Positions 6,966-16,400 of a stretch of 57,501 nucleotides of DNA are shown in pieces (the first letter of the stretch is position 1; each line of letters opens with the position of its first letter). The stretch is taken from contig CAJXZP010000021.1 in NCBI GenBank assembly GCA_913062955.1, forward strand, positions 1-57,501, written 5' to 3'. The notes beneath the pieces are model-generated. The model had not been told where the DNA came from, searched no databases, and worked only from the letters and a program-made list of their open reading frames with translations. A program made the position numbers and the translations under genes. This DNA comes from an uncultured Flavobacteriales bacterium (lineage in GTDB: Bacteria; Bacteroidota; Bacteroidia; Flavobacteriales_G; Salibacteraceae).

Positions 6966-7790
6966 ATGAGTAAAATTAAAATCTTGTATGTTTCGCAGGA
7001 AATTACCCCCTACGTACCAGAAAGTGAAATGTCAACCTTAGGTAGGTATCTACCTCAACGTATGATGGAAAAAGGAATGGAAATTAGAACTTTCATGCCT
7101 CGATTTGGGAAAATCAACACCCGAAGACATCAATTACATGAAGTAATAAGACTTTCAGGAATGAACCTCGTGGTCAACGATGTGGATCATCCCCTTATTA
7201 TTAAAGTGGCTTCCATTCAACCGGCTAGAATGCAAGTGTATTTCATAGACAATGAAGAGTACTTTCAACGTAAAGCTTTCTTGTACGATGAAATGGGAAC
7301 CGCCTTTCCAGATAACGATGAACGTTCCATATTCTTCGTTAAGGGAGTCCTCGAAACGGTAAAAAAACTCGGTTGGTCACCTGATATTATTCACTGTCAT
7401 GGTTGGATGACTTCTTTATTACCTGTGTATTTAAAAACTACGTATAAGGACGATCCACTTTTCAATGAAAGTAAAATTGTTTATTCTGCTTTTAGTGATA
7501 TTCCCGATGGAGATCTCGATAAAGATTTAAAAGCAAAATTAAAATTCGATAATATTGGTGACGAATACCTTCAGCACCTGGACACCATCACATATGATGG
7601 TTTACATAAAACGGCTTTAGATCTTTCCGATGCTATTGTGGTAGGTGATGAAGCGATCAGTTTGGATGTTAGAGATCACATTGATTCCAAAGATGTGCCC
7701 GTTTTAGTTAATGAATTTGAGCCAGACGAATATGGAGAACCGTTTGAAAATCTTTACAATCAAATCATGGAAGAGGATACCATGGAGTAA
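6966..7790 (+). CDS. Glycogen/starch synthase-like protein, N-terminal domain only
   Basis: The 274-residue protein resembles the N-terminal (GT5) half of bacterial glycogen synthase: 'KILYVSQEITPYVP', 'VYFIDNEEYFQRK', 'FFVKGVLETVKKLGWSPDIIHCHGWMTSLLPVYLKT'. Full GlgA is about 480 residues. The C-terminal Rossmann half that binds ADP-glucose is absent, and the protein ends in an acidic tail ('FEPDEYGEPFENLYNQIMEEDTME'). The N-terminal KxGGL loop is replaced by 'PESEMSTLGRYLP'. Catalysis as a normal glycogen synthase is therefore doubtful. From memory, this short form recurs beside panC and glmS in Bacteroidota. Function is unknown. Confidence 0.85.
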   Translation: MSKIKILYVSQEITPYVPESEMSTLGRYLPQRMMEKGMEIRTFMPRFGKINTRRHQLHEVIRLSGMNLVVNDVDHPLIIKVASIQPARMQVYFIDNEEYFQRKAFLYDEMGTAFPDNDERSIFFVKGVLETVKKLGWSPDIIHCHGWMTSLLPVYLKTTYKDDPLFNESKIVYSAFSDIPDGDLDKDLKAKLKFDNIGDEYLQHLDTITYDGLHKTALDLSDAIVVGDEAISLDVRDHIDSKDVPVLVNEFEPDEYGEPFENLYNQIMEEDTME

Positions 7791-7827
7791 TCCCCTTTTT
7801 ATTTTTTTTAGGCTCACCACAATTTCT

Positions 7828-9144
7828 ATGAGATTATTATTTGCTATTCTGACTTTATCCATTGCTGTTTCCTCCACTTCGTGTAGGAAAGGGGAAATCA
7901 TTGGGCGTGAAGTCCAAGTGGGTAATAACGATATACTTCTTATAACTACGGATAGCTTCCATATTTCAGGATCTACTGTAGAAGCACAAACGGAAAGAAC
8001 AGATGAACGTTTTGAAGGAATGCTCGGAGCATATGTCGATCCTATATTTGGAACTAATGTGATCTCCTTTCATTCCCAATTTCATTTAGAGGAAGAAGGT
8101 TTTGTTTTTCCAAGTAATGCCGTTTTTGACTCCGCCTTTATCTCTTTTCGCTTAACAGGTGGCTATAGAGAAAAAGACATTCCAAATGAAAACGGAACCT
8201 TAGTGCATTTTGAAGTCTATGAACTGTCTGAAGACCTCAGTTATGAATCTCAATATCAATCCGATCAACAGATAGGAGTCAATCCAGCTTTAGTGGGTGA
8301 GTATAATGGAGAGGTGAATTTTGATAGTGTTTTTGTTAATGGAGTCGCTCAACCGGCACAGATTCGAATTCCGCTTTCACAAACTTGGACCGAGGCGATC
8401 ATGACCAGTGATTCTTCCAATTTTGAATCGAACACGGCATTTTCATCCTTTATGAAAGGCATGTCCATCAAACCCATTCAAACCAGTGACCCAAATAGCA
8501 ATGGAGCCATTTTTTATTTTAATCCCCTGAGTGCATTTACCGGGATAACCATCCATTACCATACGTCAAGCGACACCACTAAATTCGAATTCATTACCAG
8601 CAGCTTAACGGCCAACTTCATGACTTTTGAGCATGACTATGCGTCAGCACCCATTGGCTCCATATTAAATGACACCGCCATGGGTAGCGACAAACTATAT
8701 TTACAGTCCACCATTGGAACAAACATAGAGCTGGAATTAAAGGATATTGCCGCTTCTTTCGCTGCCAATCCAAAGGTAATTAACATTGCCGAATTATTTA
8801 TTCCAGTTGACACTTCTGAGGTATATACTCCTCTTTCGAAATTAACAGTGAGTAGAAAATTAGAAGATGGTACGGCAGAGCTTTTACCCGACCAAACCCA
8901 AACGGGTAATCGGATAATCGATGGTACGTTAAATTCGGATAGTAGTTATTACCGTTTTTTAATTACGCAATATGTTCAAGAAATAATTCATAATTATATA
9001 CCTGGAAGTGACAAATCTGAAATACTACTGATTAGTCCTACAGGAAATACGACATTAGCAAACAGATCCGTAATCAACGGCCCCAGACCTTTGAATCCTA
9101 GTGTTTCAAAGATGAAAGTTGTGATTACATATACACCCCTCTAA
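7828..9144 (+). CDS. DUF4270 family lipoprotein
   Basis: Read from 7828 the protein has 438 residues and a clear lipoprotein signal (MRLLFAILTLSIAVSSTSC, Cys at 19). An upstream in-frame ATG at 7711 would overlap the preceding gene by 80 bases and bury the signal peptide, so 7828 is preferred. The body ('RTDERFEGMLGAYVDPIFGTNVISFHSQF', 'FVFPSNAVFDSAFISFRLTGGY', 'FDSVFVNG', 'GMSIKP', late 'ISPTGNTTLANRSVINGP') is the pattern of DUF4270, a Bacteroidota surface or periplasmic lipoprotein family of unknown function. It lies 37 bases after the glycogen-synthase-like gene and 10 bases before glmS, probably in one operon. Confidence 0.9.
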   Translation: MRLLFAILTLSIAVSSTSCRKGEIIGREVQVGNNDILLITTDSFHISGSTVEAQTERTDERFEGMLGAYVDPIFGTNVISFHSQFHLEEEGFVFPSNAVFDSAFISFRLTGGYREKDIPNENGTLVHFEVYELSEDLSYESQYQSDQQIGVNPALVGEYNGEVNFDSVFVNGVAQPAQIRIPLSQTWTEAIMTSDSSNFESNTAFSSFMKGMSIKPIQTSDPNSNGAIFYFNPLSAFTGITIHYHTSSDTTKFEFITSSLTANFMTFEHDYASAPIGSILNDTAMGSDKLYLQSTIGTNIELELKDIAASFAANPKVINIAELFIPVDTSEVYTPLSKLTVSRKLEDGTAELLPDQTQTGNRIIDGTLNSDSSYYRFLITQYVQEIIHNYIPGSDKSEILLISPTGNTTLANRSVINGPRPLNPSVSKMKVVITYTPL

Positions 9145-9154
9145 ACTATTTAAT

Positions 9155-10999
9155 ATGTGTGGAATTGTTGGATATTTAGGCTCACGTGAAGCTTACCCAA
9201 TTTTAGTAAAAGGCCTTAAAAGGTTGGAGTACCGAGGTTACGATAGTGCTGGGGTAGCCTTAGGGACTCCTAATCATATTGAGGTAATCAAGAAACAAGG
9301 CAAGGTTGTCGATTTAGAAAAAGAGGCTATTGGAAAAAACATCACCGGATCGATAGGTATTGGACATACTCGATGGGCCACTCATGGAGTTCCAAATGAT
9401 GTCAATTCCCATCCCCACTTTTCTGAATCGGAAGAATTAGTGATCATCCACAATGGAATAATTGAGAACTATGATTCTTTAAAGAAGGAACTCATTAGTC
9501 GGGGTTACACATTTAAAAGTGATACGGATACCGAAGTTCTAATAAATTTTATTGAGGAGATCAAGAAAGCGGAACAAACTACACTTGAAAAAGCGGTCCA
9601 GATGGCCTTGACCCAAGTAGTAGGAGCCTATGCTATTGCGGTGATGGAAAAAGGGAATTTAACGGAGATGGTATTGGCTAAAAAAGGGAGTCCAATGGTT
9701 ATCGGAATTGGTGACAACGAATTTTTTGTCGCATCCGATGCATCGCCATTTTTAGAATATACCAAAGATGCTGTCTATTTAGAAGATGAAGAAATGGCCA
9801 TCATTAAACTGGGCGAAGGCATCACCATTAAAACCGTTCATGGTAATGTTCAAGTAGACCCCTTTATTCAAAAACTCCAACTTAATTTAGAAGCGATTGA
9901 AAAAGGTGGATTTGATCATTTTATGCTCAAAGAAATTTACGAACAACCCAAATCAATAAGAGATACCCTTAGAGGTAGAATGTTAGTGGATAAGGGAATC
10001 ATTTCTATGGCTGGATTTCAGGAGTATGAAGCCAAATTTCTAAATGCAAAAAGAATTATCATCATTGGATGTGGTACTTCGTGGCATGCGGGTTTAGTCG
10101 CAGAATATTTGATAGAACAATTTGCAAGAATTCCTGTAGAGGTAGAATATGCCTCAGAATTTAGGTATCGAGATCCCATTATCAATTCGGATGATATTGT
10201 CATTGCCATTTCACAATCGGGCGAAACTGCAGATACTCTTGCGGCTATTGAACTAGCCAAAGAACGAGGAGCGACCATTTTCGGTATTTGCAACGTAGTG
10301 GGTTCCACAATTGCACGAACTGCTCACGCTGGAGCCTACACCCATGCAGGCCCAGAAATTGGCGTTGCATCCACAAAAGCATTTTCTTCTCAAGTTGCGA
10401 TTTTGACTTTAATCGCCCTCCATTTAGGACATAAAAAAGGAAATATCGCGCAATCGAGATTTCACGAACTACTGACGGAATTGGATTCTATCCCGGAAAA
10501 AATAGAAACCATGTTAAAATCGGATGACCGTATTTTAGAAATCACTGAGAAATACGGCCAAATGAGCAACTTCCTTTATTTAGGTCGAGGCGTTAATTTC
10601 CCGGTAGCTTTAGAAGGAGCTTTAAAACTAAAGGAAATCTCCTATATTCACGCGGAAGGATATCCGGCAGCGGAAATGAAACATGGTCCCATTGCGCTAA
10701 TTGATGAAAGTATGCCTGTGGTTGTTATTGCAAATCAAGGATCACAATACGAGAAAATCGTATCCAATGTTCAAGAAATAAAAGCGAGAAAAGGTCAAGT
10801 AATTGCGATCGTTAACGAAGGGGATCAAACCATTAGTGAATTGGCAGATTTCCATATCGAAATTCCGGTAACAGAGGAAGCGTTCACCCCATTAATTACA
10901 ACCATTCCACTTCAGTTATTATCCTACCACATCGCTGTATTAAGGGGTTGTAATGTAGACCAGCCTAGAAATTTAGCGAAATCAGTTACCGTTGAATAA
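9155..10999 (+). CDS. glmS: Glutamine--fructose-6-phosphate aminotransferase (isomerizing)
   Basis: GlmS makes glucosamine-6-phosphate from fructose-6-phosphate and glutamine, the entry point to peptidoglycan and LPS amino sugars. It has 614 residues. The N-terminal glutaminase begins with the catalytic Cys2 ('MCGIVGYLGSREAYPILVKG'), followed by 'RLEYRGYDSAG' and 'GHTRWATHG'. Two SIS sugar-isomerase domains follow ('IIGCGTSWHAG', 'ISQSGETADTLAA', 'GRGVNFPVALEGALKLKEISYIHAEGY'). The C-terminus is the conserved 'RNLAKSVTVE'. I saw no ribozyme-like leader; the gene follows the DUF4270 gene by 10 bases. A strong hairpin lies 13 bases after the stop. Confidence 0.98.
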   Translation: MCGIVGYLGSREAYPILVKGLKRLEYRGYDSAGVALGTPNHIEVIKKQGKVVDLEKEAIGKNITGSIGIGHTRWATHGVPNDVNSHPHFSESEELVIIHNGIIENYDSLKKELISRGYTFKSDTDTEVLINFIEEIKKAEQTTLEKAVQMALTQVVGAYAIAVMEKGNLTEMVLAKKGSPMVIGIGDNEFFVASDASPFLEYTKDAVYLEDEEMAIIKLGEGITIKTVHGNVQVDPFIQKLQLNLEAIEKGGFDHFMLKEIYEQPKSIRDTLRGRMLVDKGIISMAGFQEYEAKFLNAKRIIIIGCGTSWHAGLVAEYLIEQFARIPVEVEYASEFRYRDPIINSDDIVIAISQSGETADTLAAIELAKERGATIFGICNVVGSTIARTAHAGAYTHAGPEIGVASTKAFSSQVAILTLIALHLGHKKGNIAQSRFHELLTELDSIPEKIETMLKSDDRILEITEKYGQMSNFLYLGRGVNFPVALEGALKLKEISYIHAEGYPAAEMKHGPIALIDESMPVVVIANQGSQYEKIVSNVQEIKARKGQVIAIVNEGDQTISELADFHIEIPVTEEAFTPLITTIPLQLLSYHIAVLRGCNVDQPRNLAKSVTVE

Positions 11000-11000
11000 A

Positions 11001-11372
11001 TTATTCTGCCCACATAAACACTTTTTCACTCGGTGAAAAAGTGTTTATGTCTTTGGTAGCCAAAATGGCGATAATATCGCTCACCATTAAAATGCCAAAT
11101 CCGCCACCTAAAGTTAAGGTATAAATTATGGGCACTTTATTGGATGTACCGAGGTACAATCGATGTACTCCAAAAACACCTAAGGTAAGCGCAAGAACAA
11201 TAGCAACGGACTTCTTTTTAATCCTAACTTCCTCCCTAATCGAATCCATCTCCGGGTAAAAAACAGCCATCTCCAAAACCACTGGCGCCTCCATTTTTAT
11301 AGCATTGGCATAACCAACAGTACCACCAATAATAAAACCCAACACCAAGAAAATACGTAAAAACCACTTCAT
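11001..11372 (-). CDS. TM2 domain-containing membrane protein
   Basis: This 123-residue protein has an N-terminal signal or membrane segment (residues 1-24), a short loop, then the TM2 domain: 'KSVAIVLALTLGVFGVHRLYLG', a 'GxxGxHRFYLG'-type motif, then 'LGGGFGILMVSDIIAIL'. TM2 proteins are small two-helix membrane proteins of unclear function. It starts 2 bases after the S41 protease gene and is likely co-transcribed with it. Its last 13 codons before 'WAE' coincide with a perfect hairpin (11012-11050), so the C-terminal peptide DINTFSPSEKVFM is encoded by self-complementary DNA. It converges on glmS with a 1-base gap. Confidence 0.87.
   Translation of the reverse strand: MKWFLRIFLVLGFIIGGTVGYANAIKMEAPVVLEMAVFYPEMDSIREEVRIKKKSVAIVLALTLGVFGVHRLYLGTSNKVPIIYTLTLGGGFGILMVSDIIAILATKDINTFSPSEKVFMWAE
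11012..11050. terminator. Perfect 18-bp hairpin between convergent glmS and the TM2 gene
   Basis: Arms ACATAAACACTTTTTCAC (11012-11029) and its exact complement (11033-11050) flank a TCG loop. It starts 13 bases after the glmS stop and lies entirely inside the end of the TM2 coding sequence. It probably terminates glmS transcription, and being symmetrical it would also fold in the opposite RNA. There is no long T run after it. Confidence 0.7.
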
Positions 11373-11374
11373 AT

Positions 11375-12994
11375 TTACCTTCCTAATACACGATCAACAT
11401 CCAAGGATATTGCTTCATTTATGGTTCGATCCCTTTCGTTCCAAATAGGATAAAACCCTTCATTACCCCAAATATTTCGAGCTATATTAGCCTTTAATCT
11501 GGAAATTATAATATTCTCTGACCTTTCAAATCCAGACGTATCAAAAACGACACCTTTATCATCTGCATATGAAATAAAGTCTTTCATCAACTTATCACTC
11601 ACTTCAAAGGAGGTTTTGAAATCCAAAGGATTTTCATAAATGCCAAAGGAAGCTCTATTATAATCTGCATACTGAAAAGCGAAACCATAAATGACTCCAT
11701 TATAGAGCAGCTGATTCAGGAACGCAGAACCTTGAGTCGTATCCAATGCAACAAATACATCCGGTATAATTCCCCCACTACCAAATACCGTACGCCCATT
11801 ATCCGTTTTATAAATACTTGAATCGGTAATATTAATACTGTCTTTTGACAATAGCTCCCCTGTTTCGTACCGATGATAATAATCGTTATTATAGGCATCT
11901 ACACCATTAGAATATGGCTTTTGAATGCAACGACCCGAAGGCGTATAATACCTAGCAATAGTCAAGCGGGTGGCACCACCATTAGGCCATATATTCTGTT
12001 CTTGTACTAAACCTTTTCCGAAAGACCTACGACCCACAATCACCCCTCTATCATGATCTTGTATGGCACCGGCAAAAATTTCACTAGCTGAAGCGGAACT
12101 TTCATCCATCAGAACAACGACTTCTATATGGTCAAATTCTTCATTTGACCGAGCAAAAGACTCCGATTTAGCACGGGATTTCCCTTGGGTATACACCAAT
12201 AACTCACCCTTATCAAAAAAACCATCTAACATATCCGTAGCCGCATTCATGTAGCCCCCTCCATTTCCTCGCAAATCGATCAAAATCCGGTCTGCATCAG
12301 ACGCAACCAATTTTCTCATTCCAGAATAAAATTCTGCTGAAGTGTTGGCCCCAAATCGATCTACTTTAATGTAACCACATTTTTCATTTAGCATATAACT
12401 TATACTCACACTATGAATTGGAATTTTGTCTCGAATAATGGAGAAGTTTAATTCTTCCGTTTTTCTACGGGTAACGGTAATAGTCACTTTAGTTCCTTTT
12501 TTTCCCTTTAATAATTTTAGAACGGTTCTATTTCTAACCCCAACTCCAGCGATCAATGAGTCGTTAACCCGGATTATTCGATCACCAGCTTTGATCCCCA
12601 CTTTTTCCGATGGTCCTCCAACAATAGGATCAATAACCACCAGGGTATCATTTTGAATATTAAACTGGATTCCAATTCCATCAAAGTTCCCTTCCAAAGG
12701 TTCATTCATTTCCGCTAGTTCTTCTGGGGAAATATAATAGGAATGAGGATCCAGGTCTTTCAAAATACGCTTAACCGTCTTTTCAATTATTTCATTTTTA
12801 CTCACTTCGTCCACATATTCCGCATCAATATAATTAATGACCTCTGTGAGCATATCAAAGCCGTTATCCGATCGGTTGGATACTACTTTCCCACTTTCTT
12901 CCGTAACAAATGTGGTTCCCATCCAAAAGCCAAAAGCCAACGCTAGCCCAGTAACAAAAGGAACAAAAACTTTCCAATTCTGATTATTTTCCAT
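11375..12994 (-). CDS. S41 family C-terminal processing protease (CtpA-like)
   Basis: This 539-residue envelope protease has an N-terminal membrane anchor or signal ('VFVPFVTGLALAFGFWMG', about 9-26). A PDZ domain covers about 95-175 ('FDGIGIQFNI', 'PSEKVGIKAGDRIIRVND'). The S41 catalytic core contains 'ILIDLRGNGGGYM' (237-249), the nucleophile in 'DESSASASEIFAGAIQDHDRG' (Ser near 300-304) and the general-base Lys327 in 'FGKGLVQEQ'. Such Ser/Lys proteases trim C-termini of periplasmic or outer-membrane proteins. A C-terminal region of about 190 residues extends beyond the core, as usual in Bacteroidota members. A TACCTTTG promoter element lies just upstream. Confidence 0.95.
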   Translation of the reverse strand: MENNQNWKVFVPFVTGLALAFGFWMGTTFVTEESGKVVSNRSDNGFDMLTEVINYIDAEYVDEVSKNEIIEKTVKRILKDLDPHSYYISPEELAEMNEPLEGNFDGIGIQFNIQNDTLVVIDPIVGGPSEKVGIKAGDRIIRVNDSLIAGVGVRNRTVLKLLKGKKGTKVTITVTRRKTEELNFSIIRDKIPIHSVSISYMLNEKCGYIKVDRFGANTSAEFYSGMRKLVASDADRILIDLRGNGGGYMNAATDMLDGFFDKGELLVYTQGKSRAKSESFARSNEEFDHIEVVVLMDESSASASEIFAGAIQDHDRGVIVGRRSFGKGLVQEQNIWPNGGATRLTIARYYTPSGRCIQKPYSNGVDAYNNDYYHRYETGELLSKDSINITDSSIYKTDNGRTVFGSGGIIPDVFVALDTTQGSAFLNQLLYNGVIYGFAFQYADYNRASFGIYENPLDFKTSFEVSDKLMKDFISYADDKGVVFDTSGFERSENIIISRLKANIARNIWGNEGFYPIWNERDRTINEAISLDVDRVLGR

Positions 12995-13010
12995 ACAAAT
13001 TCTAAAAGCT

Positions 13011-13018
13011 CAAAGGTA
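13011..13018 (-). promoter_or_regulatory. Predicted -7 element of the S41 protease gene
   Basis: The minus strand reads TACCTTTG, ending 16 bases before the ATG at 12994. A TTTG at 13046-13043 lies 24 bases further upstream. Confidence 0.45.
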
Positions 13019-13318
13019 AATTTTATCCGAGGAATTAATCTCCAAATACAGCACCGATTTTTTAGCGCAACCATATTTCCTATTTGCCAAGGAATATTTA
13101 AGGATCAAATAATCCAGTAATAAATATAAATTTAATATTCCACCAAATTTTATTCGCTCTCTTTAATTGCAACGTCATTTTCTTTAAATATAGAGTCAAA
13201 GAAACATTACGTAATCAAAAACTTTAATAAAAATTAACATAGTCGACCAAATGTTTATACATTTTAACTCTGAATGTGAGAATCAACCAATTGTAGGCGT
13301 TGAGATTACTTTCAAAAA

Positions 13319-13374
13319 AATCCTTTGCTACAAGGATTCAACCCGTTAAGACATTGTATTTAGGCGTCTTAGCG
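13319..13374 (+). promoter_or_regulatory. Two consecutive stem-loops in the probable SusC leader
   Basis: The first stem-loop is AATCCTTTG CTA CAAGGATT (13319-13338, one bulge). The second pairs CGTTAAGAC (13344-13352) with GTCTTAGCG (13366-13374) through one G-U pair and a 13-base loop. They sit 5 bases apart and 40 bases before the start codon. Together they may fold in the mRNA leader. Any regulatory role is inference. Confidence 0.35.
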
Positions 13375-13414
13375 ATCTATTTATTTATTTTTTTGTAACA
13401 ATTAAAACTATGCT

Positions 13415-16400
13415 ATGAGGAACAAAAACTACTTTTTGTTATTTATCGGGCTTTTATTCGCCACGATTTCCTTTGCCCAGGTCACGGTAAAAGGTACCGT
13501 CACGGACAAAGATGACAACTCCCCCATCCCGGGAGTAACAGTTGTAATTCAAAACACAACTAGAGGCACAATCACCGACATTGACGGTAAATACGAATTA
13601 CAATTAGACTCCCTAGGACAAACCCTGGAGTTCAAATTCGTAGGAATGCAATCCGTAACGCAAATAGTCACCACCACCACCGTAAATATTGGAATGAGTG
13701 CGGGAATGGAATTACAGGACGTTGTAGTTACTGCGTTAGGTATCTCCAGAGAGAAAAAGGCACTGGGATATTCTACACAAAAAGTAGATGGTGAAGATCT
13801 AAACAATGTAAAATATGATAACATCGTTAATTCCATGTCTGGTAGAGTTGCCGGAGCCCAAGTAAAACAAAGTGGGAATTTCGGTGGATCCACCAATATT
13901 GTGTTAAGGGGAGCTACCTCTTTAATAGGAAACAACCAGGCCTTATTTGTAATTGATGGTGTTCCCTTAGATAATACCAATTCAAACAGTTCCTATCAAG
14001 CCCAAGGGGGTGGTGGATACGATTATGGAAATGCCGTTTCGGATTTAAATCCAGACGACATTGAGTCCATGAATGTTTTAAAAGGAGCTGCAGCAACCGC
14101 CCTGTATGGTGAAAGAGCAGCAAATGGTGTAATTATGATCACCACAAAAAAAGGTTCAGCCACTGGTAAAAAGGGTATTGGAGTTACATTCAACTCTAAC
14201 TACACATTTGGAAAAGTGGATAAATCTACATTTCCGAAATATCAAACGAATTACGGAGCAGGTTATGGACCGTATTATTCTGGAGCAGATGGCTCAGACG
14301 ATGCAGGAGATGGTGGAACCAAAGCAGGTTTTGAATATTACGATTTTGATGGGGATGGAACCAATGATTATGTGGTACCATTTACGGAGGATGCTTCTTT
14401 CGGAGAAAAATTTGATGGCACGGAAGTTTTCCAGTGGGACGCTTTACATCCTGCTTCACCAAATTACATGAAAAAAACAGCTTGGCAAGAGGCTGAAAAC
14501 GGAGGTATCACTTTCTTTGAAACCGCACAGTCATTTACAAATAGTTTGGCTTTAACCGGAGGTGGAGACAAAGGAAGTTTCCGTATTTCCTACAGGAACT
14601 TAGACCAAAAAGGTATTTTGCCTAACTCGCAGTTAGAGCGAAACAACATCTCTTTTGGATCATCTTATAAAGCCACAGATAAATTGACGGTTTCTATTGA
14701 TGCAAATTACGTTAACACAGCAGCTACTGGAAGAAATTCTACAGGGTATTCTGACAACATAATGAGTATGTACAGACAGTGGTGGCAAACGAATGTGGAT
14801 GTGGGTACTTTGAAATCTATATACGAAAACAGCGATCAAAACATCACTTGGAACCCAAATTATTCTTACGGACAAGGAAGTACAAATCCAATCTATTGGG
14901 ATAATCCATACTGGAGTCGTCACGAAAATTACCAAAATGATGTTAGAAATAGAATTTATGGTAATGTATCTATGAATTACAAAATAACTTCCAATTTAAG
15001 CGCTTTAGTTCGATTTACATTGGACTCTTATTCCGAAACTAGAGAAGAAAGAAGAGCCGTAGGTTCCATTTCAGCTCCATTTGGCGTACCCTCTGCGGGA
15101 GAAGTTACCCCAGCAGATCAAGCCTCTGGATATGGAAGAGCTGAAAGAAATTATTCAGAAAGTAACGTTGATTTCATATTAACCTACAATAAGGATTTAA
15201 ACAAAGACTTAAATCTAAATGTTATGGCGGGAACCAATTACCGGAAGAATCAACTCACCGAAATTAGAAGTTCAACCAACGGAGGATTAATTATCCCTGG
15301 GTTATATTCCCTTTCGAACGCACCTTCAACGCTAACCAGCGAAAGAGACGAAACCAAAGCAGTTTCCAGTGTTTACGGAGCGGCAACATTTGGATATAAA
15401 AGATACCTATTTCTAGATATTGCCATGCGAAATGATATGTCTTCTACCCTAGGCGCTGATAACAGAAGTTATTTTTACCCAGCCGTTTCGGGAAGTTTTG
15501 TCTTTTCTGAATTCACTAAATCCAAAGCAATTTCCTTTGGAAAGGTTAGATTAAACTATGCACAAGTAGGTAAGGCAGCTCCATGGGGTGTTACAGCTAC
15601 TACTTATAGTATACCGCCTTCATTTACGAGTCCGATTACATCTGCAAATAACACAGAAAACAATCCAGACTTAAAACCAGAAAGAACAAATTCTATTGAA
15701 GCTGGTTTAGAAATGTATTTCTGGAATAGAAGATTAGGTGGAGATATTGCGGTTTATCAAACCAACTCCAAAGATCAAATCGTTCGAGCACCAGTTTCAA
15801 GAGCATCAGGTTATTCATCCAAATGGATAAATGCAGGAGAAATCGAAAATAAAGGAATCGAAATCACCATTAACGCGGTCGTTATGAAGAAAAAAGACTT
15901 TCAATGGGATATCGGTTTAAACTGGGCTAGAAACGTAAATAAGGTAAAATCCTTAGCTAGTGGAATTGATAACTTAGAACTAGGAAACTTCCAAGGTGGG
16001 GTTAGTATTAATGCACGCGAAGGAGAAAGTTACGGAGCTATACAAGGATCTGATTACATCTACAAAGATGGTGAAAAGGTGATCGGAACAGATGGGTATT
16101 ACCTCATTACCGAGACCAATGACCAAGTTATCGGAAATATCACCCCCGACTGGACTGGAGGGATCACTAATTCCTTTAAATACAAAAGTTGGGCAATGAG
16201 TTTCTTAATTGATTGGCAAAAAGGTGGTGATATCTTTTCTTTGGATCAATGGTACGGAATGGGTACAGGTCTTTACGAAGAAACAGATTATACCAACGAC
16301 CTAGGTAACCCGGTTCGAAATCCTATTGATGATGGAGGAGGGTTAATACTAGACGGAGTAAAAGAAGATGGTTCTGCAAATGACATTAGAGTTTCAGGGA

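Larger units (their letters stand above)
12995..13414. other. Gene-free region upstream of the SusC gene
   Basis: This 420-base gap lies between divergent genes and is strongly AT-rich. It contains the S41 protease -7 element, an ATTACGTAAT palindrome at 13206-13215, and two stem-loops close to the SusC gene (13319-13338 and 13344-13374). I see no convincing TAnnTTTG promoter for SusC and no ORF of note. Confidence 0.6.

Noticed and set aside
9060-9160. Possible glmS ribozyme-type leader
   Set aside because: Only 10 bases separate the DUF4270 stop from the glmS ATG, and glmS ribozymes are known mainly from Gram-positive bacteria.
13206-13215. ATTACGTAAT palindrome, also present at 39834-39843
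   Set aside because: A 10-base self-complementary AT-rich word seen twice in 57 kb is not significant without a genome-wide count.
13549-13980. Long minus-strand open frame opposite the SusC gene
   Set aside because: It lies wholly inside a strongly supported gene in antisense, and its Thr/Pro/Ser-rich product shows no domain or signal; it is a codon-usage shadow.
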